A stretch of DNA of 64,000 bases, taken from the NCBI RefSeq assembly GCF_026153515.1, contig NZ_CP110644.1, positions 1,269,501 to 1,333,500 of the forward strand. The letters run 5' to 3'. Below are positions 26,167 through 34,058 of this stretch, piece by piece. Made by a program: the position numbers and the translations under genes. Within the stretch, counting starts at the first letter, position 1, and every line of letters starts with the position of its first letter. Source of the stretch: Pseudomonas sp. KU26590 (GTDB taxonomy: Bacteria > Pseudomonadota > Gammaproteobacteria > Pseudomonadales > Pseudomonadaceae). The notes under the pieces were generated by a model that was not told the DNA's origin, ran no database searches, and saw nothing but the letters and a program-made list of their open reading frames with translations.

Positions 26167-28929
26167 ATGACTGATCTGTCGCGTTTGCAAGGATTCGCAA
26201 ATCACGCCGTCACTGCGTTGGAAGGCCGTTTCTTCCGTCCGCCACTGCCTGAAGGTTATGTATCGAGACCTCGATTGTGCGAGCGGCTGAGTGCGGGTCT
26301 TTCCGGGCGCCTTCTGTTGATCAGCGCGCCGGCCGGTTTCGGAAAAAGCTCACTGGCGGTGGAGTTCTGCGAGAGCTTGCCCGAGCAGTGGCAGAACCTC
26401 TGGCTGGGGCTGAGCCACCGGGACAGCGACCCGGGCCGGTTTCTCGAACGTCTTCTCTGCGGTCTCCAGCAGTTCTTTCCTCAACTTGGCGGCCAGGCCC
26501 TCGGCCTTCTGAAAATGCGTCAGCGTCACCAGCCGTTCGCCTTCGAAGAGTGGCTGGACGGTTTGCTGGACGAGCTGGCGATGCACCTGATGTTGAGCAA
26601 GCCGCTGTTGCTGGTGCTCGACGACTATCACCTGGTGCAGGGCCCCGTGCTGGATCGCTGCCTGCAATTTCTGCTCAATCATCTGCCTGCGGGCATTAAC
26701 ATCATGGTCACCAGCCGCCAGCGGCCAAACTGGCACCTCGCGCGGCTGCGTCTGTCCCGTCAATTGCTGGAATTGTCCGAGCAGGATCTGCGGCTGACTG
26801 ACGACGAGTCGCTGGCAGTGCTGGATCCACAGCGCAATGGATTGAGCGATGAAGCACTGCACGCCTTGCTGCAACGCAGCGAGGGCTGGGTGGCCGGCTT
26901 GCGATTCTGGCTGCTCGCGGCCAACGAAGCGGGCAGTAACGCGCTGACCCAGGGGCTCAACGGCGGGGAAGGGCTGATCCGTGATTACCTGCTCGAAGAG
27001 GTCATCGATTGCCTGCCAGCCGACGTTCAGGCCTTTCTCTATGAAACCGCCTGTCTGGAGCGCTTTAGCGGCGCCCTGTGCAATGCCGCGCGCGACAGCC
27101 ACGACAGCGACGAAATGCTTGGGTACCTGCAAGCACATCAGGTGTTTCTCGTCCCGCTGGATGAGCACGGTCGCTGGTTTCGCTATCACCACTTGTTCTC
27201 TGACCTGCTGCGGGCGCGTGCCGGACCCAGCGTCACGCCGCAACAAAGGCGCGTGCATCTGAATGCCTGCCGCTGGTTTAGCGACCAGGGCTTGCTCGAC
27301 GAAGCCATTGAACAGGCGTTGCGTGCGGGGCATCTGGATGTGGCGGCCAATCTGGTGCAGAACCTGTCCGAAGAACAACTGCTCGCCGAGCAAAACGTCG
27401 GCATGCTGCTGCGCTGGAAAATGGACTTGCCTGACAGCCTGTTGGTCAGCACGCCGCGTTTGATCGTGCTGTACGCCTGGGCCCTGGGCCTGGCGTGTCA
27501 GCTGGACGCGGCCGAGGAGCTGGGCAATCACCTCAGTCGATTTCTGCCGGCCCCTTCCGCGACCGCGCAAAACTCGATGCTGGCGCAGTGGCTGGCGCTG
27601 AGCGGAATCATCGCCCGAGGCCGCGGCGACAGTGAAACGGCCCGGCGTTATTGCAGCGAAGCGTTGGTCAGTCTGCCGCTCAAACGTTATGGCCAGCGTT
27701 TGCTGTGCCTGTCGACGCTGGCGAATCTGGCCATCACGGATGGTGATTTATGGCGCGCCCGGGCGCTGAACCGTGATGCACTGGAGCTGGCGCAGCGGGT
27801 GGCCAACCCGTTGTTTGAAGCGCTGGCGCACTACGACCGCGCGCGCACGTTGCAGGCCCGTGGCGAGACCCTTCGCTCGATGGAGGAAGTGCGCCAGGGC
27901 TTGCGGCGTTTGAATGGCCTGTCTTCACAAAAGCTGTACGCGGTGCGCGCGCGGCTGACGCTGTACGAAGGGTATTTGCTGGTGCAGTTCCTTCAACCGG
28001 AGGCAGGGCGCGAACGCTTGAATGCCGGGCTGGCCGAGGCGCGCGCCTGCCGTGACATCAGCGTACTGATCGGCCACTGCGTGATTGCCGGAATGGAAGG
28101 ACGCGAAGGGCGCTACGCCGAAGCCTTCGCCGAACTGGCCGAGGCCGAGCGGCTGATGCACATCTGGGACGTGCCGCCGGTGTATTACCTGGCAATGATC
28201 ACCCTCGCCAAATGCGAACTGTGGCTGGCCCAGGGCCGCATCGACCTGGCCGACGCCTGGCTGCTTCGACTGGGGCAGACCTACGGCGGCAACCAACCCG
28301 CCGCCGCCCCCGAATGCTCGCCGCAACTGCCTCAGCAGATCGAAACCCTGCGAGCGGTCCTTGACCACATTCAGGGCCGTACCGAAGAGGCGATGGCGCG
28401 GCTGCACGGTCTGGTGGCGTATGCCCAGCGGATCGGCGCAGGACTGCTCGGCCTCAATGCGCTGAGTCAGCACATCCTGTTGTTGCTCGACACATCACGC
28501 GGGCCTGAGGCCGATGAGCTTTTTCAACAGAGCCTTCTGCTCGCCACGGGTGGTGCCGTTTTACCGTTTCAGCGCCTGATCCGTGGTCATCCCGACTGGC
28601 TGCGCGAGCAACTGCACAAACGCCCCTCCTGCCGGCTGGTCGATTACCTGCTTCAGCAACTTCCGGAAGCTGCGTCCGGTCAGGGATTACCTTGCCTGCG
28701 CGTCATCAGCGAGCTGCCCGCCTGCAACGGCGGCGACCACCTCAGCGCCCGCGAACTCAGCGTGCTGCAGTTGATCGCGCAAGGTTGCTCCAATCAGGAG
28801 ATCAGCGAGCGCTTGTTCATTTCCCTGCACACCGTCAAAACCCACGCCAGCCACATCAACGGCAAATTGGGCGTCGAGCGACGGACCCAAGCCGTTGCTC
28901 GGGCGCAAGAACTGGGATTACTGGGCTGA
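26167..28929 (+). CDS. MalT-like large ATP-binding LuxR regulator (LAL/STAND)
   Basis: A 920-residue transcription factor. The N-terminal NTPase has a Walker A loop APAGFGKSS (54-62) and Walker B LLLVLDDYHL near 160. A long alpha-helical TPR-like region follows, and the C-terminus is a LuxR helix-turn-helix (LSARELSVLQLIAQGCSNQE ... SLHTVKTHASHINGKLGVERR, about 860-910). MalT-type proteins bind ATP and an inducer and then activate promoters. Lying directly after the acyl-CoA ligase/DUF1302/DUF1329 genes, it probably controls them, with a lipid or its CoA ester as a candidate signal (inference). Start at 26167 after CAAGAGCCGGCC. Confidence 0.9.
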   Translation: MTDLSRLQGFANHAVTALEGRFFRPPLPEGYVSRPRLCERLSAGLSGRLLLISAPAGFGKSSLAVEFCESLPEQWQNLWLGLSHRDSDPGRFLERLLCGLQQFFPQLGGQALGLLKMRQRHQPFAFEEWLDGLLDELAMHLMLSKPLLLVLDDYHLVQGPVLDRCLQFLLNHLPAGINIMVTSRQRPNWHLARLRLSRQLLELSEQDLRLTDDESLAVLDPQRNGLSDEALHALLQRSEGWVAGLRFWLLAANEAGSNALTQGLNGGEGLIRDYLLEEVIDCLPADVQAFLYETACLERFSGALCNAARDSHDSDEMLGYLQAHQVFLVPLDEHGRWFRYHHLFSDLLRARAGPSVTPQQRRVHLNACRWFSDQGLLDEAIEQALRAGHLDVAANLVQNLSEEQLLAEQNVGMLLRWKMDLPDSLLVSTPRLIVLYAWALGLACQLDAAEELGNHLSRFLPAPSATAQNSMLAQWLALSGIIARGRGDSETARRYCSEALVSLPLKRYGQRLLCLSTLANLAITDGDLWRARALNRDALELAQRVANPLFEALAHYDRARTLQARGETLRSMEEVRQGLRRLNGLSSQKLYAVRARLTLYEGYLLVQFLQPEAGRERLNAGLAEARACRDISVLIGHCVIAGMEGREGRYAEAFAELAEAERLMHIWDVPPVYYLAMITLAKCELWLAQGRIDLADAWLLRLGQTYGGNQPAAAPECSPQLPQQIETLRAVLDHIQGRTEEAMARLHGLVAYAQRIGAGLLGLNALSQHILLLLDTSRGPEADELFQQSLLLATGGAVLPFQRLIRGHPDWLREQLHKRPSCRLVDYLLQQLPEAASGQGLPCLRVISELPACNGGDHLSARELSVLQLIAQGCSNQEISERLFISLHTVKTHASHINGKLGVERRTQAVARAQELGLLG

Positions 28930-28935
28930 TTGATC

Positions 28936-29031
28936 GGCACTTAAATACCGATTTCTTTCAAAGAACACTCATTTTAGGCATTTAATTGCCTTTTCGGCGC
29001 TTCAGCCTTAAGGTTTAGGCATTAAATTGCC
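28936..29031. promoter_or_regulatory. Three phased operator-like boxes upstream of hipA
   Basis: Three near-palindromic 14-mers share the form GGCA-N6-(T/A)(G/A)CC: GGCACTTAAATACC (28936), GGCATTTAATTGCC (28977) and GGCATTAAATTGCC (29018). Their starts are exactly 41 bases apart, close to four helical turns, so all three face the same side of the DNA. Boxes 2 and 3 extend to an 18-base direct repeat (TTTAGGCATTWAATTGCC). Box 3 ends 12 bases before the hipA ATG. They are probably HipB binding sites for autoregulation. Confidence 0.65.
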
Positions 29032-29043
29032 GAGCAGCATTCC

Positions 29044-30366
29044 ATGCAGCTGACCCTCCAACTTTACCTGTCGGGACGATGGCACGATGCGATGCGTTTC
29101 GACATCGAGAAGCCGGAAGCAGGGCAGAGCAGCCCGTGCACCTTTGCTTATGAGCAAGCATTTCTGATCGACCACCTGGAGGCCCTCGAACGTCCGACCA
29201 CGCCATCCGTTAGCGCTCGAGTCCCACTGGGTTGGGATTTGTTCAGGACGGCTGGACTGCCAGCGTTTTTGCACGACATCGTTCCGGCCGGAGCGGCGCG
29301 GCGGTTCTTACTCGCGCGTCTGGCATTGCCGGAGGGTGAGAACACCCCGGCCGATCTGGTGCTCTTGCAGCGCTGTACCCCGGCGCCCGTCGGGCATCTG
29401 CGCATCAAGGAATCGTTCGAAGCATTACCCAGGGCCGGCAGCCTCGGTTTTGATCGGAGTGAGGTGGTCGCCCGAGACAGCCGCTTTCTCGAATACGCTT
29501 ATGAACAAGGCGCCGCAGTGGGGGGCGCGACGGGAGCGGGCGGCGAGGCGCCGAAGCTATTGCTGGCCGAGGACGCGCAGGGGCTCATGCACCCTGATGC
29601 AACGCTCGCCGACAGCGAAGTCCGTCAACACTGGTTCGTGAAATTCTCTCGCAACAAAGGCGACGAGACCGATCGCACCATTCTCAGGAGCGAGTTTTGC
29701 TATTACCAGGCCCTTGAACGCGTCGGTGAAAACACCGTTCCCTGTGACGGCATGAGCCTTGAAGAGGCCCGCAAGCCCAGCCTGTGGATGAAGCGCTTCG
29801 ACCGAAGTGTCGATGAGCGTGGCGTGCGCCGCCTGGCTGTCGAGTCGGTGTACTCGCTCGCCAACATCACCCGCCCTGGCGCGTACATGACGCACGTGCA
29901 GGCGGTCGCTGCACTGGCCAATGCCTGGTCGGCGAATGCTCAGCAGGGGGACATTCCTCAACTGGTTGCCGAGTACGTACGCCGCGACCTGATCAATCAG
30001 ATTCTGGGAAACAGCGACAATCATGGGCGCAATACGTCGATCCTGCGGGACGAACAGCGACTCTCGCTGGCGCCGATTTACGACCTGGCGCCCATGGTCA
30101 TGGACGATGAAGGCGTGACCCGTACCACCAAATGGCCTGATCCCATCGAGCGTGCCGGTGAGGTGGACTGGCGAGAAGCCTGCCGAGCGTTATCCGCCTG
30201 GGCCGACCCCGAGGAATTGTTTGAAAGCCTCAAAACTGATGCCAAGCGTCTGCGGGCATTGCCTGATTTGTTGAATGAAATGGGCTTGCCGCAAAAAACC
30301 TTCAGTCATCCGCGCATCAGGCTGGGGCGACTGGATACGACGCTCAAGGAATGGGGCCTGCTATGA
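29044..30366 (+). CDS. hipA: HipA-family serine/threonine kinase toxin
   Basis: A 440-residue protein of the HipA toxin family. A glycine-rich loop GGATGAGGEAPK (160-171) matches the flexible P-loop that carries the autophosphorylated Ser/Thr. The catalytic loop is NSDNHGRN (323-330, Asp325) and the metal site YDLAP (346-350). HipA kinases phosphorylate aminoacyl-tRNA synthetases and arrest growth; the target here is unknown. The toxin gene comes first and the antitoxin second, overlapping by four bases (ATGA). The usual order is hipB then hipA. The ribosome site before 29044 is weak. Confidence 0.88.
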   Translation: MQLTLQLYLSGRWHDAMRFDIEKPEAGQSSPCTFAYEQAFLIDHLEALERPTTPSVSARVPLGWDLFRTAGLPAFLHDIVPAGAARRFLLARLALPEGENTPADLVLLQRCTPAPVGHLRIKESFEALPRAGSLGFDRSEVVARDSRFLEYAYEQGAAVGGATGAGGEAPKLLLAEDAQGLMHPDATLADSEVRQHWFVKFSRNKGDETDRTILRSEFCYYQALERVGENTVPCDGMSLEEARKPSLWMKRFDRSVDERGVRRLAVESVYSLANITRPGAYMTHVQAVAALANAWSANAQQGDIPQLVAEYVRRDLINQILGNSDNHGRNTSILRDEQRLSLAPIYDLAPMVMDDEGVTRTTKWPDPIERAGEVDWREACRALSAWADPEELFESLKTDAKRLRALPDLLNEMGLPQKTFSHPRIRLGRLDTTLKEWGLL

Positions 30367-30653
30367 GCGACGAAATACGCCAGCGCGGCATCATCCTCGA
30401 CGAGCTTCGGAATCAGTTGCTGGACGGGACCGTTTCAATGGGCGTTGCGGTCAAGCGGCTGCGGACCGAAATCACAGGATTGCGCCAGGAGCAGTTCGCG
30501 AGCATGTGCAAAATCTCGCTGCGCACGCTGCGCCAGATCGAGCAGGACGAGGGTAATCCGACGGTGCAGACACTCAATGCGGTGTTCAGACCCTTCGGTA
30601 TGCAGGTGGGCATTATTCCGTTGCGACGCATGCCGGCGGCGACCAGTCTCTGA
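30363..30653 (+). CDS. hipB: HipB-like XRE antitoxin
   Basis: A 96-residue protein with an XRE helix-turn-helix at residues 40-70 (LRQEQFASMCKISLRTLRQI) and a GNPTVQTLNAVFRPFG continuation typical of HipB-type antitoxins. It should bind HipA and the boxes upstream of hipA. The ATG at 30363 overlaps the hipA stop (ATGA). An N-terminal extension of about 35 residues precedes the HTH, longer than in E. coli HipB, and could contact the toxin. Confidence 0.85.
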   Translation: MSDEIRQRGIILDELRNQLLDGTVSMGVAVKRLRTEITGLRQEQFASMCKISLRTLRQIEQDEGNPTVQTLNAVFRPFGMQVGIIPLRRMPAATSL

Positions 30654-30686
30654 GGCTCAATAGCGCCGGTCAGCTCGACAGCAGGT

Positions 30687-31886
30687 TCAAGCGGCAGGCT
30701 GACCGGCCCACATGCTGGCCACGTCCAGAAGGCCCCAGTCTTCCGCCAGTTCGAATTTCAGGATGCCGTCTTGTACCGAAGGGCTGGCGAGGTTGATGAC
30801 GTGCGGCTCGAAGGGCATCCGGGTCCGGGTGGACAGAAAGACTTTCACTTTCGGGTGCAGCAGGGATTTTTCATCCTGTTCGACCACCACCCCCAGGCGC
30901 TCGCTTTTCAGGCGGACCAACGCGCCGACGGGGTAAATGCCGACGGTCTTGACGAAGTGCTGAAACACCTTCGCGTCGAAGTGGCCTTTCCAGGACGCCA
31001 TCTCGCGAACCGAATGTGCGGCGTCCCAGCCTTTCTTGTAGGGCCGGTCCGAAGTCACCGCGTCATAGACATCGCAAATAGCGCCCATTTTCGCCAGCAG
31101 ACTGATCTCTTCGTCTTTCAATCCGTCTGGATAACCGCTTCCATCGACCTTTTCGTGATGATGCAGGCACACGTCCATCACCAGTCGTGTCACCCGCTCG
31201 CAGCCCTGGAGGATTTCCAGACCGGCCTGCGGATGGTGCTTCATGACTTCGTACTCTTCGTAGGTCAGGCGATCGGGCTTATTGAGAATGGCCGAGTCGA
31301 TCATCATTTTGCCGACGTCATGCATCAGGCCGGCAACGCCGGCTTCACGCACCTGGTCCTCATCCATATCCATCTGCCGCGCGAGCGCGACCATCAATGC
31401 GCACACCGCCACCGAATGCATGTAGGTGTATTCATCGGTTGTCTTCAGACGCGACAAGCTAATGAGCGCGTGGGGATGGCGCATCACGGACGTGGAAATT
31501 TCTTCGACCAACAGATCGACGTCTTCGGTGTTCATCGCCCGGCCCATCCGGGCATCGCTGAACATGGTCATCACTAGCGCTTTCGCGCGCCCACAAATCA
31601 GACGCGCACGGGCCAGTTCCTGCTCAAGGCTGCAAGGCGCGGTTTCGGCGGGGTCGGGGCACTCGGGGGAAGTCTGTTCGGCTGGCGTGCTGTCGGCAGG
31701 GCTTTTGCCAAGACGGGTATCGATCCAGACTTCACGGGTCGACCCCTGAATGTGCCGCAGTACGGCGTCGTCGATAAGTTCGCGTTCGACGTGCGCGGTC
31801 CAGAACGGATCATTAATCCGCGGGCGGCAGAACTCGTGGATATACATGCCCAGCGTGAGTTCGGAAACGGGTATTTTTCTTAGCAT
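30687..31886 (-). CDS. HD-GYP cyclic-di-GMP phosphodiesterase
   Basis: A 399-residue protein with an N-terminal DUF3391 domain (IPVSELTLGMYIHEFC) and a C-terminal HD-GYP domain: His157, MHDVGK (188-193, His189-Asp190), and HHHEKVDGSGYPDGL (242-256) with an intact GYP at 251-253. All metal ligands appear present, so it should hydrolyse c-di-GMP. No membrane segment or signal peptide is seen, so it is cytoplasmic. Start at 31886; the ribosome site is weak. It converges with hipAB. Confidence 0.9.
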   Translation of the reverse strand: MLRKIPVSELTLGMYIHEFCRPRINDPFWTAHVERELIDDAVLRHIQGSTREVWIDTRLGKSPADSTPAEQTSPECPDPAETAPCSLEQELARARLICGRAKALVMTMFSDARMGRAMNTEDVDLLVEEISTSVMRHPHALISLSRLKTTDEYTYMHSVAVCALMVALARQMDMDEDQVREAGVAGLMHDVGKMMIDSAILNKPDRLTYEEYEVMKHHPQAGLEILQGCERVTRLVMDVCLHHHEKVDGSGYPDGLKDEEISLLAKMGAICDVYDAVTSDRPYKKGWDAAHSVREMASWKGHFDAKVFQHFVKTVGIYPVGALVRLKSERLGVVVEQDEKSLLHPKVKVFLSTRTRMPFEPHVINLASPSVQDGILKFELAEDWGLLDVASMWAGQPAA

Positions 31887-32310
31887 AGAGTCAGCTCTTG
31901 CGCGTCAATACAGCGCTGCCTTGCCTGAAAGTGAATGCGATCTTTGTTGTCTGCTTCATCACTGCGCTTCCCTGTACTTGCGCATAGCCAGTATAGGAAA
32001 GTGTTGGGGAAATTAAACTCCCTAAAATGTTGTGGGAATTACCCTGCTGCCTACTAAATACCTATCTTATTCATAAGGTTGCATACGTTATCCGCGTTGT
32101 CCGACGCATTTCTCGACGGATAAATACGATGAACAGCATGTTCAAAACGCACATAAATATTTGCTTTTTTTATTCAAGAAATCCTGCCTTTGGCCGTGCG
32201 CAGGCGGTTCAGCCCGCGTTAAGGAATTTTTGACGGGGACCGTGCTCTAATCGCCCAAATCGTCGGCCTTTATGTGTGGCCGTAGAAAAGCAAAACAGGA
32301 GCTCTCCTTG
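31887..32310. other. 424-base AT-rich divergent promoter region
   Basis: This lies between the HD-GYP gene (minus) and the OmpA-like lipoprotein gene (plus). It is AT-rich (for example AAATATTTGC near 32155) with no convincing open frame. The ribosome site CAGGAG for the lipoprotein gene is at 32296-32301. No known operator was identified. Confidence 0.5.
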
Positions 32311-33012
32311 ATGTTGACCTTTCGCCGTTTGATCATTGCTGCCACCGCACTGACAGTGCTTTCCGGCTGCGCGACGCAGAATCCATACGACAATCAGGGA
32401 CAGGCGCAGAACTCGGGCGGCATGAGCAAGACCGCCAAGTACGGCGGCCTGGGTGCGCTGGCCGGCGCCGTCGCCGGCGCTGCCATCGATCACAACAACC
32501 GTGGCAAAGGTGCCCTGATCGGCGCTGCTGTGGCGGGTGCTGCCTCGGCCGGTTACGGTTACTACGCCGACAAGCAGGAGGCCGCTCTGCGCGCCAGCAT
32601 GGCCAACACCGGCGTTCAGGTTCAACGCGAAGGCGATAACATCAAGCTGGTGATGCCGGGCAACATCACGTTCGCCACCGACTCCTCGGCCATTGCCAGC
32701 AGCTTCTACTCGCCGCTGAACAACCTGGCCGGTTCGCTGAAGCAGTACAACCAGAACATGATTGAAATCATCGGCTACACCGACAGCACCGGCAGCCGCC
32801 AGCACAACATGGACCTGTCGCAGCAGCGCGCCCAAAGCGTGGCGACTTACCTGACCTCCCAAGGGGTTGATGCCGCCCACCTGTCGGTACGTGGTGCCGG
32901 TCCTGATTCGCCGATCGCCAGCAACGCCGACGTCAACGGCCGCGCCCAGAACCGCCGCGTTGAGGTCAACCTCAAGCCGATTCCTGGCCAGCAATACCAA
33001 CAGCAGCAGTAA
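32311..33012 (+). CDS. OmpA-family lipoprotein (YiaD type)
   Basis: A 233-residue outer-membrane lipoprotein. Lipobox LTVLSGC gives Cys20. Residues about 43-90 form a glycine-zipper (GGLGALAGAVAGAAIDHNNRGKG). The C-terminal OmpA domain has the peptidoglycan-binding signature IIGYTDSTGSRQHNMDLSQQ then RAQSVATYL, so it should tether the outer membrane to peptidoglycan. The end is a Gln-rich tail. It begins a block (lipoprotein, acyltransferase, pta) that I recall from P. aeruginosa PA0833-PA0835. Confidence 0.9.
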   Translation: MLTFRRLIIAATALTVLSGCATQNPYDNQGQAQNSGGMSKTAKYGGLGALAGAVAGAAIDHNNRGKGALIGAAVAGAASAGYGYYADKQEAALRASMANTGVQVQREGDNIKLVMPGNITFATDSSAIASSFYSPLNNLAGSLKQYNQNMIEIIGYTDSTGSRQHNMDLSQQRAQSVATYLTSQGVDAAHLSVRGAGPDSPIASNADVNGRAQNRRVEVNLKPIPGQQYQQQQ

Positions 33013-33029
33013 TAGCGCGACGTGAAACC

Positions 33030-33058
33030 AAAACCCCCGGCCATTGAGCCGGGGTTTT
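33030..33058. terminator. Bidirectional intrinsic terminator
   Basis: AAAACCCCCGGC pairs with GCCGGGGTTTT around CATTGA, between the convergent lipoprotein and acyltransferase genes. Confidence 0.88.
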
Positions 33059-33079
33059 TGCGTTTGGACCTACGGGCAT

Positions 33080-33979
33080 TTAGCCTGGATAGCGTTCATG
33101 CATCTGCGCGAGCAGCGCGTCTTTGTCTTCCCACAGCCGGTTGATCCACTGCTGAAACTCCAGGCGGTAGGCATCGTCCTGATCGTAGCTTTTGCCAATG
33201 AACTGCGGCGGGATCTGCACTTCTTCGAAATGCGCGACCACTTCGCGAACGTTCCCGCAGAGCAAGTCCCAATACCCTGGCCGACCGGCCGGGTAATGAA
33301 TGGTCACGTTGACGATGGACTCCAGTTGCTCGCCCATGGCGTCCAGCACAAAAGCGATGCCGCCTGCCTTGGGTTTCAACAGATAGCGGAACGGTGAGTT
33401 CTGCTGTGCATGCTTGGCTTCAGTGAAGCGCGTGCCTTCGACGAAGTTGAAAATGCCCACCGGGTTGTTGCGAAACTTCGCACAGGTGCGGCGGGTGGTG
33501 GCCAGGTCCTTGCCTTTCTTTTCCGGGTGCTTGGCCAGATACGCCTTGCTGTAGCGCTTCATGAACGGAAAGCCCAGCGCCCACCAGGCGAGGCCAATCA
33601 CCGGCACCCAGATCAGCTCCTGCTTGAGGAAGAACTTGAGCGGTCGGATGCGCCGGTTCAGCACGTACTGCAGCACCATGATGTCGACCCAGCTCTGGTG
33701 ATTGCTCGTCACCAGGTACGAGTGCTGATAGTCCAGGCTTTCCAGCCCGCTCAGGTGCCAGCGGGTGTGACCGAGCAAATCCATCCAGGCGTTGTTGTTG
33801 CTGATCCACGCTTCGTGGATATGGCTCATCAGCCAGTCGGTCACCTTTTGCGCGGCCGGGAAGGGCAGGCACAACTTGAAGATGGCAACGACGAACAGCG
33901 GCGTGCAGCAGAGAATCGTGTTGAGCGCCAACAGCAACGAGGCGATGACGCCGCGCAAAGGGGCGGGCAGGAAATCCAT
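33080..33979 (-). CDS. PlsC-type acyltransferase (YihG-like)
   Basis: A 299-residue inner-membrane acyltransferase. A hydrophobic N-terminal segment (VIASLLLALNTILCCTPLFVVA) anchors it. The catalytic HX4D is in SNHQSWVD near residue 95, and the second block is FVEGTRFTEAKH. This subgroup is like YihG, a 1-acyl-glycerol-3-phosphate acyltransferase that shapes phospholipid acyl chains. The gene converges on the OmpA-like lipoprotein gene and lies downstream of pta on the same strand. Confidence 0.88.
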   Translation of the reverse strand: MDFLPAPLRGVIASLLLALNTILCCTPLFVVAIFKLCLPFPAAQKVTDWLMSHIHEAWISNNNAWMDLLGHTRWHLSGLESLDYQHSYLVTSNHQSWVDIMVLQYVLNRRIRPLKFFLKQELIWVPVIGLAWWALGFPFMKRYSKAYLAKHPEKKGKDLATTRRTCAKFRNNPVGIFNFVEGTRFTEAKHAQQNSPFRYLLKPKAGGIAFVLDAMGEQLESIVNVTIHYPAGRPGYWDLLCGNVREVVAHFEEVQIPPQFIGKSYDQDDAYRLEFQQWINRLWEDKDALLAQMHERYPG

Positions 33980-34058
33980 GTGAATCGAACTCCGGGTCAG
34001 TCAGCCGCCGGTGGGTTCCGGCGGGGTTATTGTGGGCAAGCGATATTGCAGCGCAATG

